Positions 1 through 6,066 of a DNA stretch of 6,066 bases are shown piece after piece. The stretch comes from Bacteroidota bacterium. Its GTDB lineage: Bacteria; Bacteroidota; Ignavibacteria; Ignavibacteriales; Ignavibacteriaceae. The notes under the pieces were generated by a model, which saw only the letters and a list, made by a program, of their open reading frames with translations, had not been told where the DNA came from and ran no database searches. Each line of letters opens with the position of its first letter. Position 1 is the first letter of the stretch. Location: contig JAUZPC010000190.1 of assembly GCA_030706105.1 (NCBI GenBank), positions 1-6,066 on the forward strand. Direction: 5' to 3'. The position numbers were made by a program, and so were the translations under genes.

Positions 1-2625
1 AAATATGCACGAAGCAGGTTTATCTTTAAAACTGAATGAAAGTCTTGTTTCAGTTCCATTTACCTCAATTGGCTTAATAATTCTCTCTTTATCTGTATTT
101 ACCATAACAGTTGTAAAAAAATGATAAGGCTTATTATTCTGCTTTATAACAAGTTCCGTCTGCCAATGTCCGTCTTTTTGATTTAAGGATATATCAACTT
201 TTAGTTGAGGGAGGTCGTCTCGCTCTATCCACTGACTTATAAACTCCTTAATGTCTTTTTTCGCTGTTTCACCAAATGCTGAATAAATATCGTTATTGGT
301 AATGTCTTTTTCTTTAAAATTGTTATGGATCATGTTCATGGTATTTAAGAAAATATCATTACCTAAATATAAACGAAGTTGGTGTAGTGCATAAGTTCCT
401 TTTATGCGGGGTATTTGATATTGTTTATATTCATTATAAACTGTCTTAGAGTTTATTGGAGCAATTGTACCCTCCCTGTTAAAATTATACAATAGGCGTA
501 TATTCAGCTCGTTAAGCTCGTCTTTGCTATAAGTAATTGCTTTCATTTCTTGATCAGGCATCGCATTTAACAAATTCCAATAAGCTGCGGTTCCGCTAAT
601 GAACCAGTTAACATTATCAGATGAAGGATAAACCGTGTTGTGCCAAAGTGCTTTTTTGTCGACAGAAAAATTATCTTTTACTTCATCAGCAGAAACTTTG
701 CCTTCTGTTTGTTCCTTTATAGGTATCCTGTTTCTTAATTCTTCAATTTTATCAGTAAAAAATATAGGGCTAATTACTGAATAGCCAAGTGATAACCTGG
801 GAATCGCTCCCGGAAAATCCGGTATTCTGCCGTTTTCATTTACAAATGTCTCCCTTTGCGTAACCTTGCCGTAATTAGCAAAGAACATCATCCTTTCAGC
901 CATTTCAGAAGTAGTCAATTTACCGTCGCATGCGTGGGGGCGGTTAACAGGTGATGAATTAAACAGATTAATGCCTGATATAGCATCAATTTTTCCGTAG
1001 TTGCTATCATAAAACTGGGTAAAGGATAAGTCCCTGTTTACCGGTCTGAAAGATAAATCATAAGGGGCATTATTGTCATTTACTCTATACTCCTTCCTAA
1101 CATCAAGGGATTTATTATTGTTGTCGCTAAAATACCAATCCTTCTGATTTCCGTAAAAATCATTCTTGGTGCTTCGCCAAAGCTTATATTTATAAGTCCC
1201 AAGGATAAGTATGGCCGTTTCATCATTTTTTGTATCACCAATAAGCCAGTCGTTTGTATACAGGCCGTTATTTTGTTTAGTAAGAATATCTACAACATCA
1301 TCAATATTGTTGGCATACTGGGCGGCTTTCCTTATCCTGTTGGACATTGGCGTCCCTTCAGGGTTAAATGGTCCCTGATTAACAGTCGTTTCACCAATCA
1401 TTATACCTTTATCGTTAATATAGAAGTCTGTGCCTGAATGGATACCGCCCGGAAATGTCTCATAAACTAAACGGTTACCTTTTGAGGGGATTACATCCAC
1501 AAAAATATTCCAGCTTGGGCCGGTATATCCATTCCACATAAATAACTGCCCAAAAACTATACGGCTATCTTTAGTTGCGGATTTGGTAGCCAGAAAACCA
1601 GAGCATTTATGAAGACGTTCCTGTATTAATAAATCATCTTCTTGTGAAAGAAAAGATTTACCGGTAATTTGATTTGGTGTAACTGTTAATGCATCTTGCG
1701 AATAGTCAATATCTATATCTGAGTTTAATGTTACGATATCAAGAAGATCTATGGCCCGGCCGAAGATAGTTGCCCCCGCTTTAGCTGCTCCGTCTGCAAT
1801 TCCCTTCATTTCCGATAAGTATTCCTCGTCATATTTACGAAGGAAAACAGCATCCGCTGCATATCTTAAATCATTCCAGCCGTTCTGCGGTAAGGAGTTA
1901 TTCTTTTTATAAGCCAGCTTATTAATAAACTCTTTCAATTCAGATGCAGCCAAATATCCATGTTGTACCCCACGTTGATAGGGTTCTCCTTCAATATGCA
2001 TAAATATCCAGCCCTTGTCTTCAAAGCGGAATGCTTTGCCATACCATTTAATAGACTCATAAGGGATATACTCCGTAATATCTTTTACTTCTTCCAGAGA
2101 GATATCATCAAACCAGACCTTGCCGGAAGCGCCCCCGTTATATCCAAAATTTAAACTTATTCTATCTTCTTTTGTAGTCGCAATAAATAGAACCTCAATT
2201 TTTTTCCAATCCTGCGTACCTCCGGCTGCTTCCGAGTGGTTGGTAAAAGGGAAAGATGACATACTTATGCAGGCAGGGAGTGAAGTGGGGTATTGGCTTT
2301 CCGGTTTGGTAACTGCATTTTGCGTCTTAATAAAAGCCGAGAGTTTGTATAAGATCCCAACTTTAAATTTTATCGGGGAGGAAAGTAGAGAAACTGAATT
2401 ATAGTCCTGGTGTACTACACAAATGCTTCTTAAACCTGAATGACAAATGTTATCAGTTTTAATTTCTGAGCTTGTGGCGTTTTGTGCAGTCCATGATAAA
2501 GGAAGAGACTGTGCATCTATGTTTTCAAAACTCGGGTTAGAAATTTCTATCTGCTGAGTGAAGCTCACGGAAGACAATATACAAAAGAAACAAAGGGATG
2601 TAAAAATGGAGTAATAGTATTTCAT
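1..2625 (-). CDS. Secreted C45/phospholipase-B-like Ntn hydrolase fused to a degenerate M1-peptidase-like domain (partial, C-terminus off window)
   Basis: The frame is open from ATG at 2625 to the window edge (875 codons, no stop), so the 3' end is missing. Residues 1-24 look like a signal peptide: Lys2, a hydrophobic stretch, then cleavage near SFT-QQ, implying export. Residues about 26-180 resemble a CBM4/9-like jelly roll, with NPSFE at 30-34 and KVWFDDISL at 169-177. Residues about 190-610 match C45/phospholipase-B-like Ntn hydrolases: EGEPYQRGVQHG at 212-223, candidate nucleophile Cys341 in HKCSGFLA, FPGGIHSGTDFY at 391-402, GETT at 411-414 and RPHACDGK at 562-569. Enzymes of this type cleave themselves before the Cys and hydrolyse amide or acyl bonds; the substrate here is unknown. 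Residues about 650-875 follow the M1 aminopeptidase pattern (W661-N663-V665, W674, G678-A680-Y682, KGTYALHQLR at 742-751, QW at 798-799), but all catalytic positions are substituted. AGGA at 2632-2635 supports the start. The domain calls come from motif reading only. It is transcribed divergently from ald, so a metabolic link is not implied. Confidence 0.85.
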   Translation of the reverse strand, partial: MKYYYSIFTSLCFFCILSSVSFTQQIEISNPSFENIDAQSLPLSWTAQNATSSEIKTDNICHSGLRSICVVHQDYNSVSLLSSPIKFKVGILYKLSAFIKTQNAVTKPESQYPTSLPACISMSSFPFTNHSEAAGGTQDWKKIEVLFIATTKEDRISLNFGYNGGASGKVWFDDISLEEVKDITEYIPYESIKWYGKAFRFEDKGWIFMHIEGEPYQRGVQHGYLAASELKEFINKLAYKKNNSLPQNGWNDLRYAADAVFLRKYDEEYLSEMKGIADGAAKAGATIFGRAIDLLDIVTLNSDIDIDYSQDALTVTPNQITGKSFLSQEDDLLIQERLHKCSGFLATKSATKDSRIVFGQLFMWNGYTGPSWNIFVDVIPSKGNRLVYETFPGGIHSGTDFYINDKGIMIGETTVNQGPFNPEGTPMSNRIRKAAQYANNIDDVVDILTKQNNGLYTNDWLIGDTKNDETAILILGTYKYKLWRSTKNDFYGNQKDWYFSDNNNKSLDVRKEYRVNDNNAPYDLSFRPVNRDLSFTQFYDSNYGKIDAISGINLFNSSPVNRPHACDGKLTTSEMAERMMFFANYGKVTQRETFVNENGRIPDFPGAIPRLSLGYSVISPIFFTDKIEELRNRIPIKEQTEGKVSADEVKDNFSVDKKALWHNTVYPSSDNVNWFISGTAAYWNLLNAMPDQEMKAITYSKDELNELNIRLLYNFNREGTIAPINSKTVYNEYKQYQIPRIKGTYALHQLRLYLGNDIFLNTMNMIHNNFKEKDITNNDIYSAFGETAKKDIKEFISQWIERDDLPQLKVDISLNQKDGHWQTELVIKQNNKPYHFFTTVMVNTDKERIIKPIEVNGTETRLSFSFKDKPASCIF

Positions 2626-2631
2626 TGAGAA

Positions 2632-2635
2632 TCCT
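2632..2635 (-). promoter_or_regulatory. Possible ribosome binding site of the minus-strand hydrolase
   Basis: On the minus strand, AGGA lies 6 bases before the ATG at 2625. It supports that start, as does the signal peptide that begins directly at this Met. None of the plus-strand genes has a comparable Shine-Dalgarno motif. Confidence 0.45.
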
Positions 2636-2685
2636 AAAAATATGCATTATTTATTAAATATAATTTACCATATCTAATAATTAAA

Positions 2686-2703
2686 TTCAATGCGGGCATT
2701 GAA
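2686..2703. repeat. Perfect 18-bp palindrome, possible operator
   Basis: TTCAATGC and its exact reverse complement GCATTGAA are separated by GG. The two-base centre is too small for a good RNA hairpin loop and there is no T-run, so a protein-binding dyad is more plausible than a terminator. It lies 61 bases upstream of the minus-strand start codon. The regulator is unknown. Confidence 0.5.
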
Positions 2704-2760
2704 CTATTGGACTCCTGAAAAGAAGTATTAATATGGTAAAAAAGATTAAGGTCGGCTAAA

Positions 2761-2775
2761 ATTACAGCCTGTAAT
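2761..2775. repeat. Perfect 15-bp palindrome with an extra half-site nearby
   Basis: ATTACAG and CTGTAAT flank a single C. The half-site ATTACAG recurs at 2798-2804, overlapping the last base of the candidate minus-strand -7 motif. The outline TACA-n-TGTA recalls BlaI/CopY-type operators, but the spacer here is three bases instead of the usual two, so that resemblance is only suggestive. Confidence 0.45.
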
Positions 2776-2790
2776 GTATAAAGAAATATT

Positions 2791-2798
2791 CAAAACTA
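2791..2798 (-). promoter_or_regulatory. Weak candidate -7 element for the minus-strand hydrolase
   Basis: The minus strand reads TAGTTTTG, an exact match to the Bacteroidota TAnnTTTG -7 consensus. No convincing TTTG or TTG -33 element sits about 20 bases upstream, and the implied leader would be roughly 160 bases. This is a tentative call. Confidence 0.25.
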
Positions 2799-2892
2799 TT
2801 ACAGTATTAAGAAACAGTTGCAGGCAGCTATGATTTGTGCCTCAATTCTTTAAAAAATATGCAAAAACACACTATTCTTTAAAAAGTAGGGC

Positions 2893-2911
2893 AATTTTCA
2901 AGTTGAAAATT
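2893..2911. promoter_or_regulatory. Perfect 19-bp palindrome overlapping the ald promoter, likely operator
   Basis: AATTTTCAA and TTGAAAATT are exact 9-base inverted arms around a central G. The right arm contains the TTG that serves as the -33 element of the ald promoter, so a protein bound here would be placed to block or contact RNA polymerase. The regulator cannot be named from sequence; Lrp-type control of ald is known in other bacteria, but the site does not clearly match that motif. Confidence 0.55.
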
Positions 2912-2933
2912 TGCTATGTTAATGGTAACTTTG
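2903..2933 (+). promoter_or_regulatory. Bacteroidota-type promoter of the ald operon
   Basis: TAACTTTG at 2926-2933 is an exact fit to the -7 consensus TAnnTTTG of the Bacteroidota primary sigma factor. TTG at 2903-2905 lies 20 bases upstream and can serve as the -33 element. Transcription would start near 2940, leaving a short A-rich leader of about 20 bases before the ATG at 2963, with no Shine-Dalgarno sequence, as is common in this phylum. Confidence 0.6.
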
Positions 2934-2962
2934 GGTTAAATTACTAAAAAGAAAATATAATT

Positions 2963-4084
2963 ATGAGAATTGGAATACCAAAAGAAACACGTTTTGAAGA
3001 AAAACGTATTGCATTAGCTCCTGCAGGAGTTGATACTTTGATAAGGGCTGGGCATACAGTGTATGTACAAACCAGTGCCGGAGAGTCTTGCAATTTTACT
3101 GATGAAGATTATAGAAAAACCGGTGCAATTATAGTGTATTCTCCTGAAGAGGTTTATCTTCGTTCAGAGCTTATTGTTAAAGTGGCGCCAATTGCAGATG
3201 AGGAAGTTAACCTCCTGCAAGAGAATCAGATATTATTTTCTTTTTTACACCTAGCATTGGGTAAAAAAAATGTAATTGAAAACTTACTTAAAAAAAATGT
3301 TACAGCGATAGGCTATGAATTAATAGAAGAGGATGAATATTTACCGGTACAGCAAGCAATGAGTGAAATTGCCGGCCAACTTTCTATCCAAGTCGCTGAA
3401 CAATACCTGGAAAGCCGTTCAGAAGGAGGCCGTGGCATCCTTTTAGGTGGAATACCGGGTGTAGCTCCTGCCGCTGTTGTAATTCTTGGGGGCGGTGTGG
3501 TTGGTACTGCTGCAGCAAGGTCAGCTCTTGGACGCGGTGCACAAGTTATTGTTATTGATAAAGATCTTAAACGATTACAAAAACTGGACCATGCGTTCTC
3601 TAAGCGTATTACAACTGTAGTGGCTAACCAGTACACAATTTCAAGAGGGGTAAAGTTTGCCGATGTCTTAATTGGTGCTATATTAATTAGAGGCAGCAAA
3701 GTACCTCATATTGTTACCGAAGAAATGGTAAAGAAAATGAAAAAAGGCTCTGTAGTTGTGGATGTTTCAATTGACCAGGGCGGTTGCATTGAAACAAGCA
3801 GAATTACAAGTCTTTCTGATCCCGTTTATATGTTTCATAATGTAATTCATTATGGTGTGCCTAATTTGCCGGCTTTAGTCCCAAGAACTTCAAGCTATGG
3901 CTTAAATAATGCAACAATAAATTACATAATGAATATTGCCGAAAACGGGCTTTCTAATGCATTAATTGGTGATCAGGGATTAAGCAAAGGCGTATGTACT
4001 TATAAAGGGTATTGCTCTAATGAAGCAATAGCCGGTATATTTAACATAGAGTATAGAAGACTACATATATTTTCAACAAATTAA
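2963..4084 (+). CDS. ald: Alanine dehydrogenase
   Basis: This enzyme catalyses reversible NAD-dependent oxidative deamination of L-alanine to pyruvate and ammonia in the cytoplasm. The 373-residue length matches the family (about 370-378). The N-terminus MRIGIPKE is the family signature and fixes the start, although no Shine-Dalgarno is present (the leader is A-rich). Substrate and catalytic residues known from the family are visible: Arg15, Lys73 (in IVKVAP), His96 (in FSFLH) and Asp271 (in SIDQGG). The Rossmann motif GGGVVG spans 176-181, followed by Asp199, which is expected to bind the adenosine ribose and specify NAD. MSEIAGQ at 133-139 and PNLPALVPRTS at 300-310 are further family blocks. 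It is the first gene behind the promoter at 2903-2933, with the CoA-transferase starting 8 bases after its stop. The related transhydrogenase alpha subunit is a less likely alternative, because the short length and full set of Ald residues argue against it. Confidence 0.96.
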   Translation: MRIGIPKETRFEEKRIALAPAGVDTLIRAGHTVYVQTSAGESCNFTDEDYRKTGAIIVYSPEEVYLRSELIVKVAPIADEEVNLLQENQILFSFLHLALGKKNVIENLLKKNVTAIGYELIEEDEYLPVQQAMSEIAGQLSIQVAEQYLESRSEGGRGILLGGIPGVAPAAVVILGGGVVGTAAARSALGRGAQVIVIDKDLKRLQKLDHAFSKRITTVVANQYTISRGVKFADVLIGAILIRGSKVPHIVTEEMVKKMKKGSVVVDVSIDQGGCIETSRITSLSDPVYMFHNVIHYGVPNLPALVPRTSSYGLNNATINYIMNIAENGLSNALIGDQGLSKGVCTYKGYCSNEAIAGIFNIEYRRLHIFSTN

Positions 4085-4092
4085 AAGTTATT

Positions 4093-5448
4093 ATGATACA
4101 ATTAGAAAAAACAAAAATTAAAAATCCGGTTCCGCTAAATTTATTTAACGCATACTCTCAAAAAGTTGTTTCAGCCGAAGAAGCAGTTAAAGCAATTAAA
4201 TCCAACGATAAGGTTCTCGTTCATTCCAACGGGGCTGTGCCTGCAACACTGTTAAATGCTTTGGTTGAAAGAAAAGATGAGCTTGAGAATGTAGAAATGC
4301 ATCACGCGCTGGCGGTTGGGGAATTACCTTATCTAAGACCGGGAATGGAAAAAGCATTCAGGCACGTTGCGTATTTTATTGGTGCAAATGCAAGGAAAGC
4401 TGTTCAGGAAGGTATAGCAGATTTTACACCAATCTTTTTATATGAGACACCTTTGCTCTATAAAAGAGGAATTGTAAATTTGGATGCTGCTTTGATCAAC
4501 GTTTCTCCTCCTGACGAACATGGTTTTTGCAGTTTGGGCGTTGAAGTTGGTTTAACCAAGACAGGAGCTGAAAGAGCAAAAATTCTTATCGCTCAGGTAA
4601 ATAAACGTATGCCAAGAACTCTGGGCGACAGTTTTATCCACATTAGCAAATTTGATTATATAGTAGAAGTTGACGAGCCTGTTTATCAGTTACCTCAAGA
4701 TAAAACTGGTGCTTCTCCGTTTATGGACGAGATTTACAGCAAAATTGGACACAATATTGCTGATTTGATTGAAGACGGTTCTACTTTGCAGCTTGGTATT
4801 GGCGCTATTCCTGATGGAGTACTGAAATTTTTAACAGACAGACGCAGACTCGGTATCCATTCAGAGTTGTTTTCAGACGGCGTTGTAGAGCTTGTTGAAA
4901 AAGGTATTATTACAAACGAATCTAAAAATATTCATCCCGGAAAAATCGTAGTCGGCTTTGTTCTGGGAACACAAAAACTATATGATTTTATCAATAATAA
5001 CCCTTTGATAGAATTCCATCGCCAGGAATATGTAAACAATCCATATGTAATTGCTCAAATAGACAAAATGGTTGCAATAAACTCTGCAATTGAAGTTGAT
5101 TTAACCGGCCAGGTTTGCTCCGATTCAATCGGTACAAAAATTTTCAGCGGATTTGGCGGCCAGCTGGATTTTATTAGAGGTGCAGCTTTGTCCGAAGGTG
5201 GAAAACCAATCATAGCATTACCTTCAGTTACAAAAGATAAAAAAATAAGCAAAATCGTTCCGATGTTAAAACCGGGCGCAGGTGTTGTAACCACCAGAGG
5301 CGATGTCCATTGGGTTGTTACTGAGTTTGGCAGCGTTAATCTTTATGGTAAAACTATTCGCGAAAGAGCAAAAGCTTTAATAAATATTGCTCATCCTGAT
5401 TTTAGAGAAGAACTAACTAAATTTGCTTATGAGCATAAGTATATTTAG
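4093..5448 (+). CDS. Acetyl-CoA hydrolase/transferase family CoA-transferase (4-hydroxybutyrate/butyryl-CoA:acetate type)
   Basis: The 451-residue cytoplasmic enzyme belongs to the family that moves CoA between an acyl-CoA and a free acid through a glutamyl-CoA thioester. The likely catalytic residue is Glu258 in GIHSELFSDGVVEL, matching the active-site Glu of 4-hydroxybutyrate and butyryl-CoA:acetate CoA-transferases. Other family blocks are INVSPPDEHGFCSLG (135-149), the glycine-rich QLGIGAIPDGV (233-243), SGFGGQLDFIRGA (352-364), and the C-terminal VVTEFGSVNLYGKTIRERA (408-426). The length slightly exceeds the roughly 430-440 typical of 4-hydroxybutyrate CoA-transferases because of an N-terminal extension of about 20 residues. 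No Shine-Dalgarno precedes the ATG, which lies 8 bases after the ald stop, suggesting co-transcription. The substrate cannot be settled from sequence: acetate with butyrate, 4-hydroxybutyrate, propionate or succinate are all possible, and simple acetyl-CoA hydrolase activity is less likely. Confidence 0.92.
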   Translation: MIQLEKTKIKNPVPLNLFNAYSQKVVSAEEAVKAIKSNDKVLVHSNGAVPATLLNALVERKDELENVEMHHALAVGELPYLRPGMEKAFRHVAYFIGANARKAVQEGIADFTPIFLYETPLLYKRGIVNLDAALINVSPPDEHGFCSLGVEVGLTKTGAERAKILIAQVNKRMPRTLGDSFIHISKFDYIVEVDEPVYQLPQDKTGASPFMDEIYSKIGHNIADLIEDGSTLQLGIGAIPDGVLKFLTDRRRLGIHSELFSDGVVELVEKGIITNESKNIHPGKIVVGFVLGTQKLYDFINNNPLIEFHRQEYVNNPYVIAQIDKMVAINSAIEVDLTGQVCSDSIGTKIFSGFGGQLDFIRGAALSEGGKPIIALPSVTKDKKISKIVPMLKPGAGVVTTRGDVHWVVTEFGSVNLYGKTIRERAKALINIAHPDFREELTKFAYEHKYI

Positions 5449-5451
5449 TCT

Positions 5452-6066
5452 ATGGTAGCTGTAATTGGTGATATCCATGGATGTCTTTTCACTTTGAAAC
5501 AATTAGTTGAAAAAGTTAGAAAAAACTATCCTGGTATCGCTGTATTTTCAGTGGGTGATTTGATTGACAGGGGTAATTTTAGTTCTGAAGTTTTTGAATA
5601 TGTCTTAAGCGAAGGAATTAAATTTACTCCCGGCAATCATGAATATATGTTTTATTCTTATTTTAAAGAACCTATGAGTTCTGCCGGCGCAGCGTGGATG
5701 TATAATGATAACGTTGCTACACTAATCTCTTATGAAAATAGAAATAACCTTTTGCAAAAACATATTTCTATAATAAAAGAACTCCCCCTTTATTTCAACT
5801 TAGATGATTGTTTTATTTCCCATGCCGGTGTTTCTTCTTCCTATAAAAAATTCCTCTCCGGAGACGTTAAAAATAATATCGATCTGCTTAATGGATATAT
5901 CTATTCCGATTGTAATACTGACAGGGGAGTACTATGGACAAGGGATATTTTACTTAACTTAGGTAAGCTCCAGGTTGTGGGGCATACTCCCAGGTCTAAA
6001 ATAATCTTTGAGAAAAAGAGCAATTCCCTCTACATTGATACTTCTGTTTATGCCGGTAAAGCTCTT
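5452..6066 (+). CDS. PPP-family metallophosphoesterase / serine-threonine protein phosphatase-like (partial, C-terminus off window)
   Basis: The first 205 codons are present with no stop before the window edge. The protein is a calcineurin-like phosphoesterase using a two-metal centre. All signature blocks are in order: GDIHGC (6-11, ligands Asp7 and His9), GDLIDRG (35-41, Asp36), GNHE (61-64, metal ligand Asn62 and catalytic His63), SHAG (123-126, His124) and VVGHTPR (175-181, His178), then YIDTSVYAGK at 194-203, the usual end of the fold. Little more than a short tail should be missing. GDIHGC with GNHE fits bacterial PrpA-like protein phosphatases and symmetrical diadenosine-tetraphosphatase-like enzymes; these cannot be told apart here. 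There is no signal peptide, so it is cytoplasmic. The start lies 3 bases after the CoA-transferase stop, so the two are almost certainly co-transcribed. The expected substrate is a phosphoprotein or a dinucleoside polyphosphate. Confidence 0.9.
   Translation, partial: MVAVIGDIHGCLFTLKQLVEKVRKNYPGIAVFSVGDLIDRGNFSSEVFEYVLSEGIKFTPGNHEYMFYSYFKEPMSSAGAAWMYNDNVATLISYENRNNLLQKHISIIKELPLYFNLDDCFISHAGVSSSYKKFLSGDVKNNIDLLNGYIYSDCNTDRGVLWTRDILLNLGKLQVVGHTPRSKIIFEKKSNSLYIDTSVYAGKAL

Larger units (their letters stand above)
2626..2962. other. Divergent intergenic region, 337 bp
   Basis: This AT-rich stretch lies between two genes that start away from each other, so it must hold the promoters of both. I see no convincing ORF, tRNA or structured RNA. 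It contains three perfect palindromes (2686-2703, 2761-2775, 2893-2911), a promoter towards ald (2903-2933), a weak -7-like motif towards the minus-strand gene (2791-2798) and a 12-base direct repeat, ATTCTTTAAAAA, at 2845-2856 and 2874-2885. Confidence 0.8.

Noticed and set aside
1960..2404. Two overlapping plus-strand ORFs of 64 and 94 residues
   Set aside because: They lie antisense inside the continuous minus-strand hydrolase frame and their translations show no recognisable motif.
2829..2837. TATGATTTG as an upstream plus-strand -7 element
   Set aside because: It has three bases between TA and TTTG where the consensus has two, and a better match exists at 2926-2933.
2822..2842. Possible hairpin AGGCA...TGCCT
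   Set aside because: The stem is only 5 base pairs with an 11-base loop and no T-run follows, so it is too weak for a terminator or riboswitch call.
2845..2885. Direct repeat ATTCTTTAAAAA (2845-2856 and 2874-2885)
   Set aside because: The two 12-base copies are A/T-rich and of low complexity; chance is a sufficient explanation without conservation data.
3313..3699. Minus-strand ORF of 128 residues inside ald
   Set aside because: It is the shadow of a well-conserved enzyme on the other strand, Pro/Thr-rich with no domain signature.
5055..5294. Minus-strand ORF of 79 residues inside the CoA-transferase gene
   Set aside because: It overlaps conserved CoA-transferase motifs on the opposite strand and has no own start signal or recognisable motif.

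Overview
The window is AT-rich bacterial DNA. It holds one long gene on the minus strand (running off the left edge) and, divergent from it, a tight three-gene set on the plus strand (running off the right edge). Several features point to the Bacteroidota/Ignavibacteriota side of the FCB group: a TAnnTTTG-type -7 promoter element in front of the plus-strand genes, no Shine-Dalgarno sequence at those genes, and a secreted multidomain protein with a jelly-roll-like module. This placement is an inference from sequence style, not a phylogenetic result.

Positions 1-2625 (minus strand) encode at least 875 residues of an exported protein in one unbroken frame. It has a signal peptide, an N-terminal carbohydrate-binding-like beta-sandwich, a C45/phospholipase-B-like Ntn-hydrolase domain with candidate nucleophile Cys341, and a C-terminal region that follows the M1 aminopeptidase (gluzincin) fold in register. 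In that last region every zinc ligand and catalytic residue has been replaced. The C-terminus lies outside the window.

Positions 2626-2962 form a 337-bp divergent intergenic region with no credible gene. It carries three perfect short palindromes and a well-matched Bacteroidota-type promoter reading rightwards. One palindrome overlaps the -33 element of that promoter and looks like an operator.

Positions 2963-6066 (plus strand) hold alanine dehydrogenase (ald), a 4-hydroxybutyrate/butyryl-CoA:acetate-type CoA-transferase and the first 205 residues of a PPP-family metallophosphoesterase. They are separated by only 8 and 3 bases, so they are very probably one operon. The first two fit fermentative or amino-acid carbon metabolism: alanine to pyruvate and NADH, and CoA exchange between acyl-CoA and acetate. 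The phosphatase may be regulatory or may simply be co-transcribed. No RNA genes, mobile elements, CRISPR arrays or terminators were seen.
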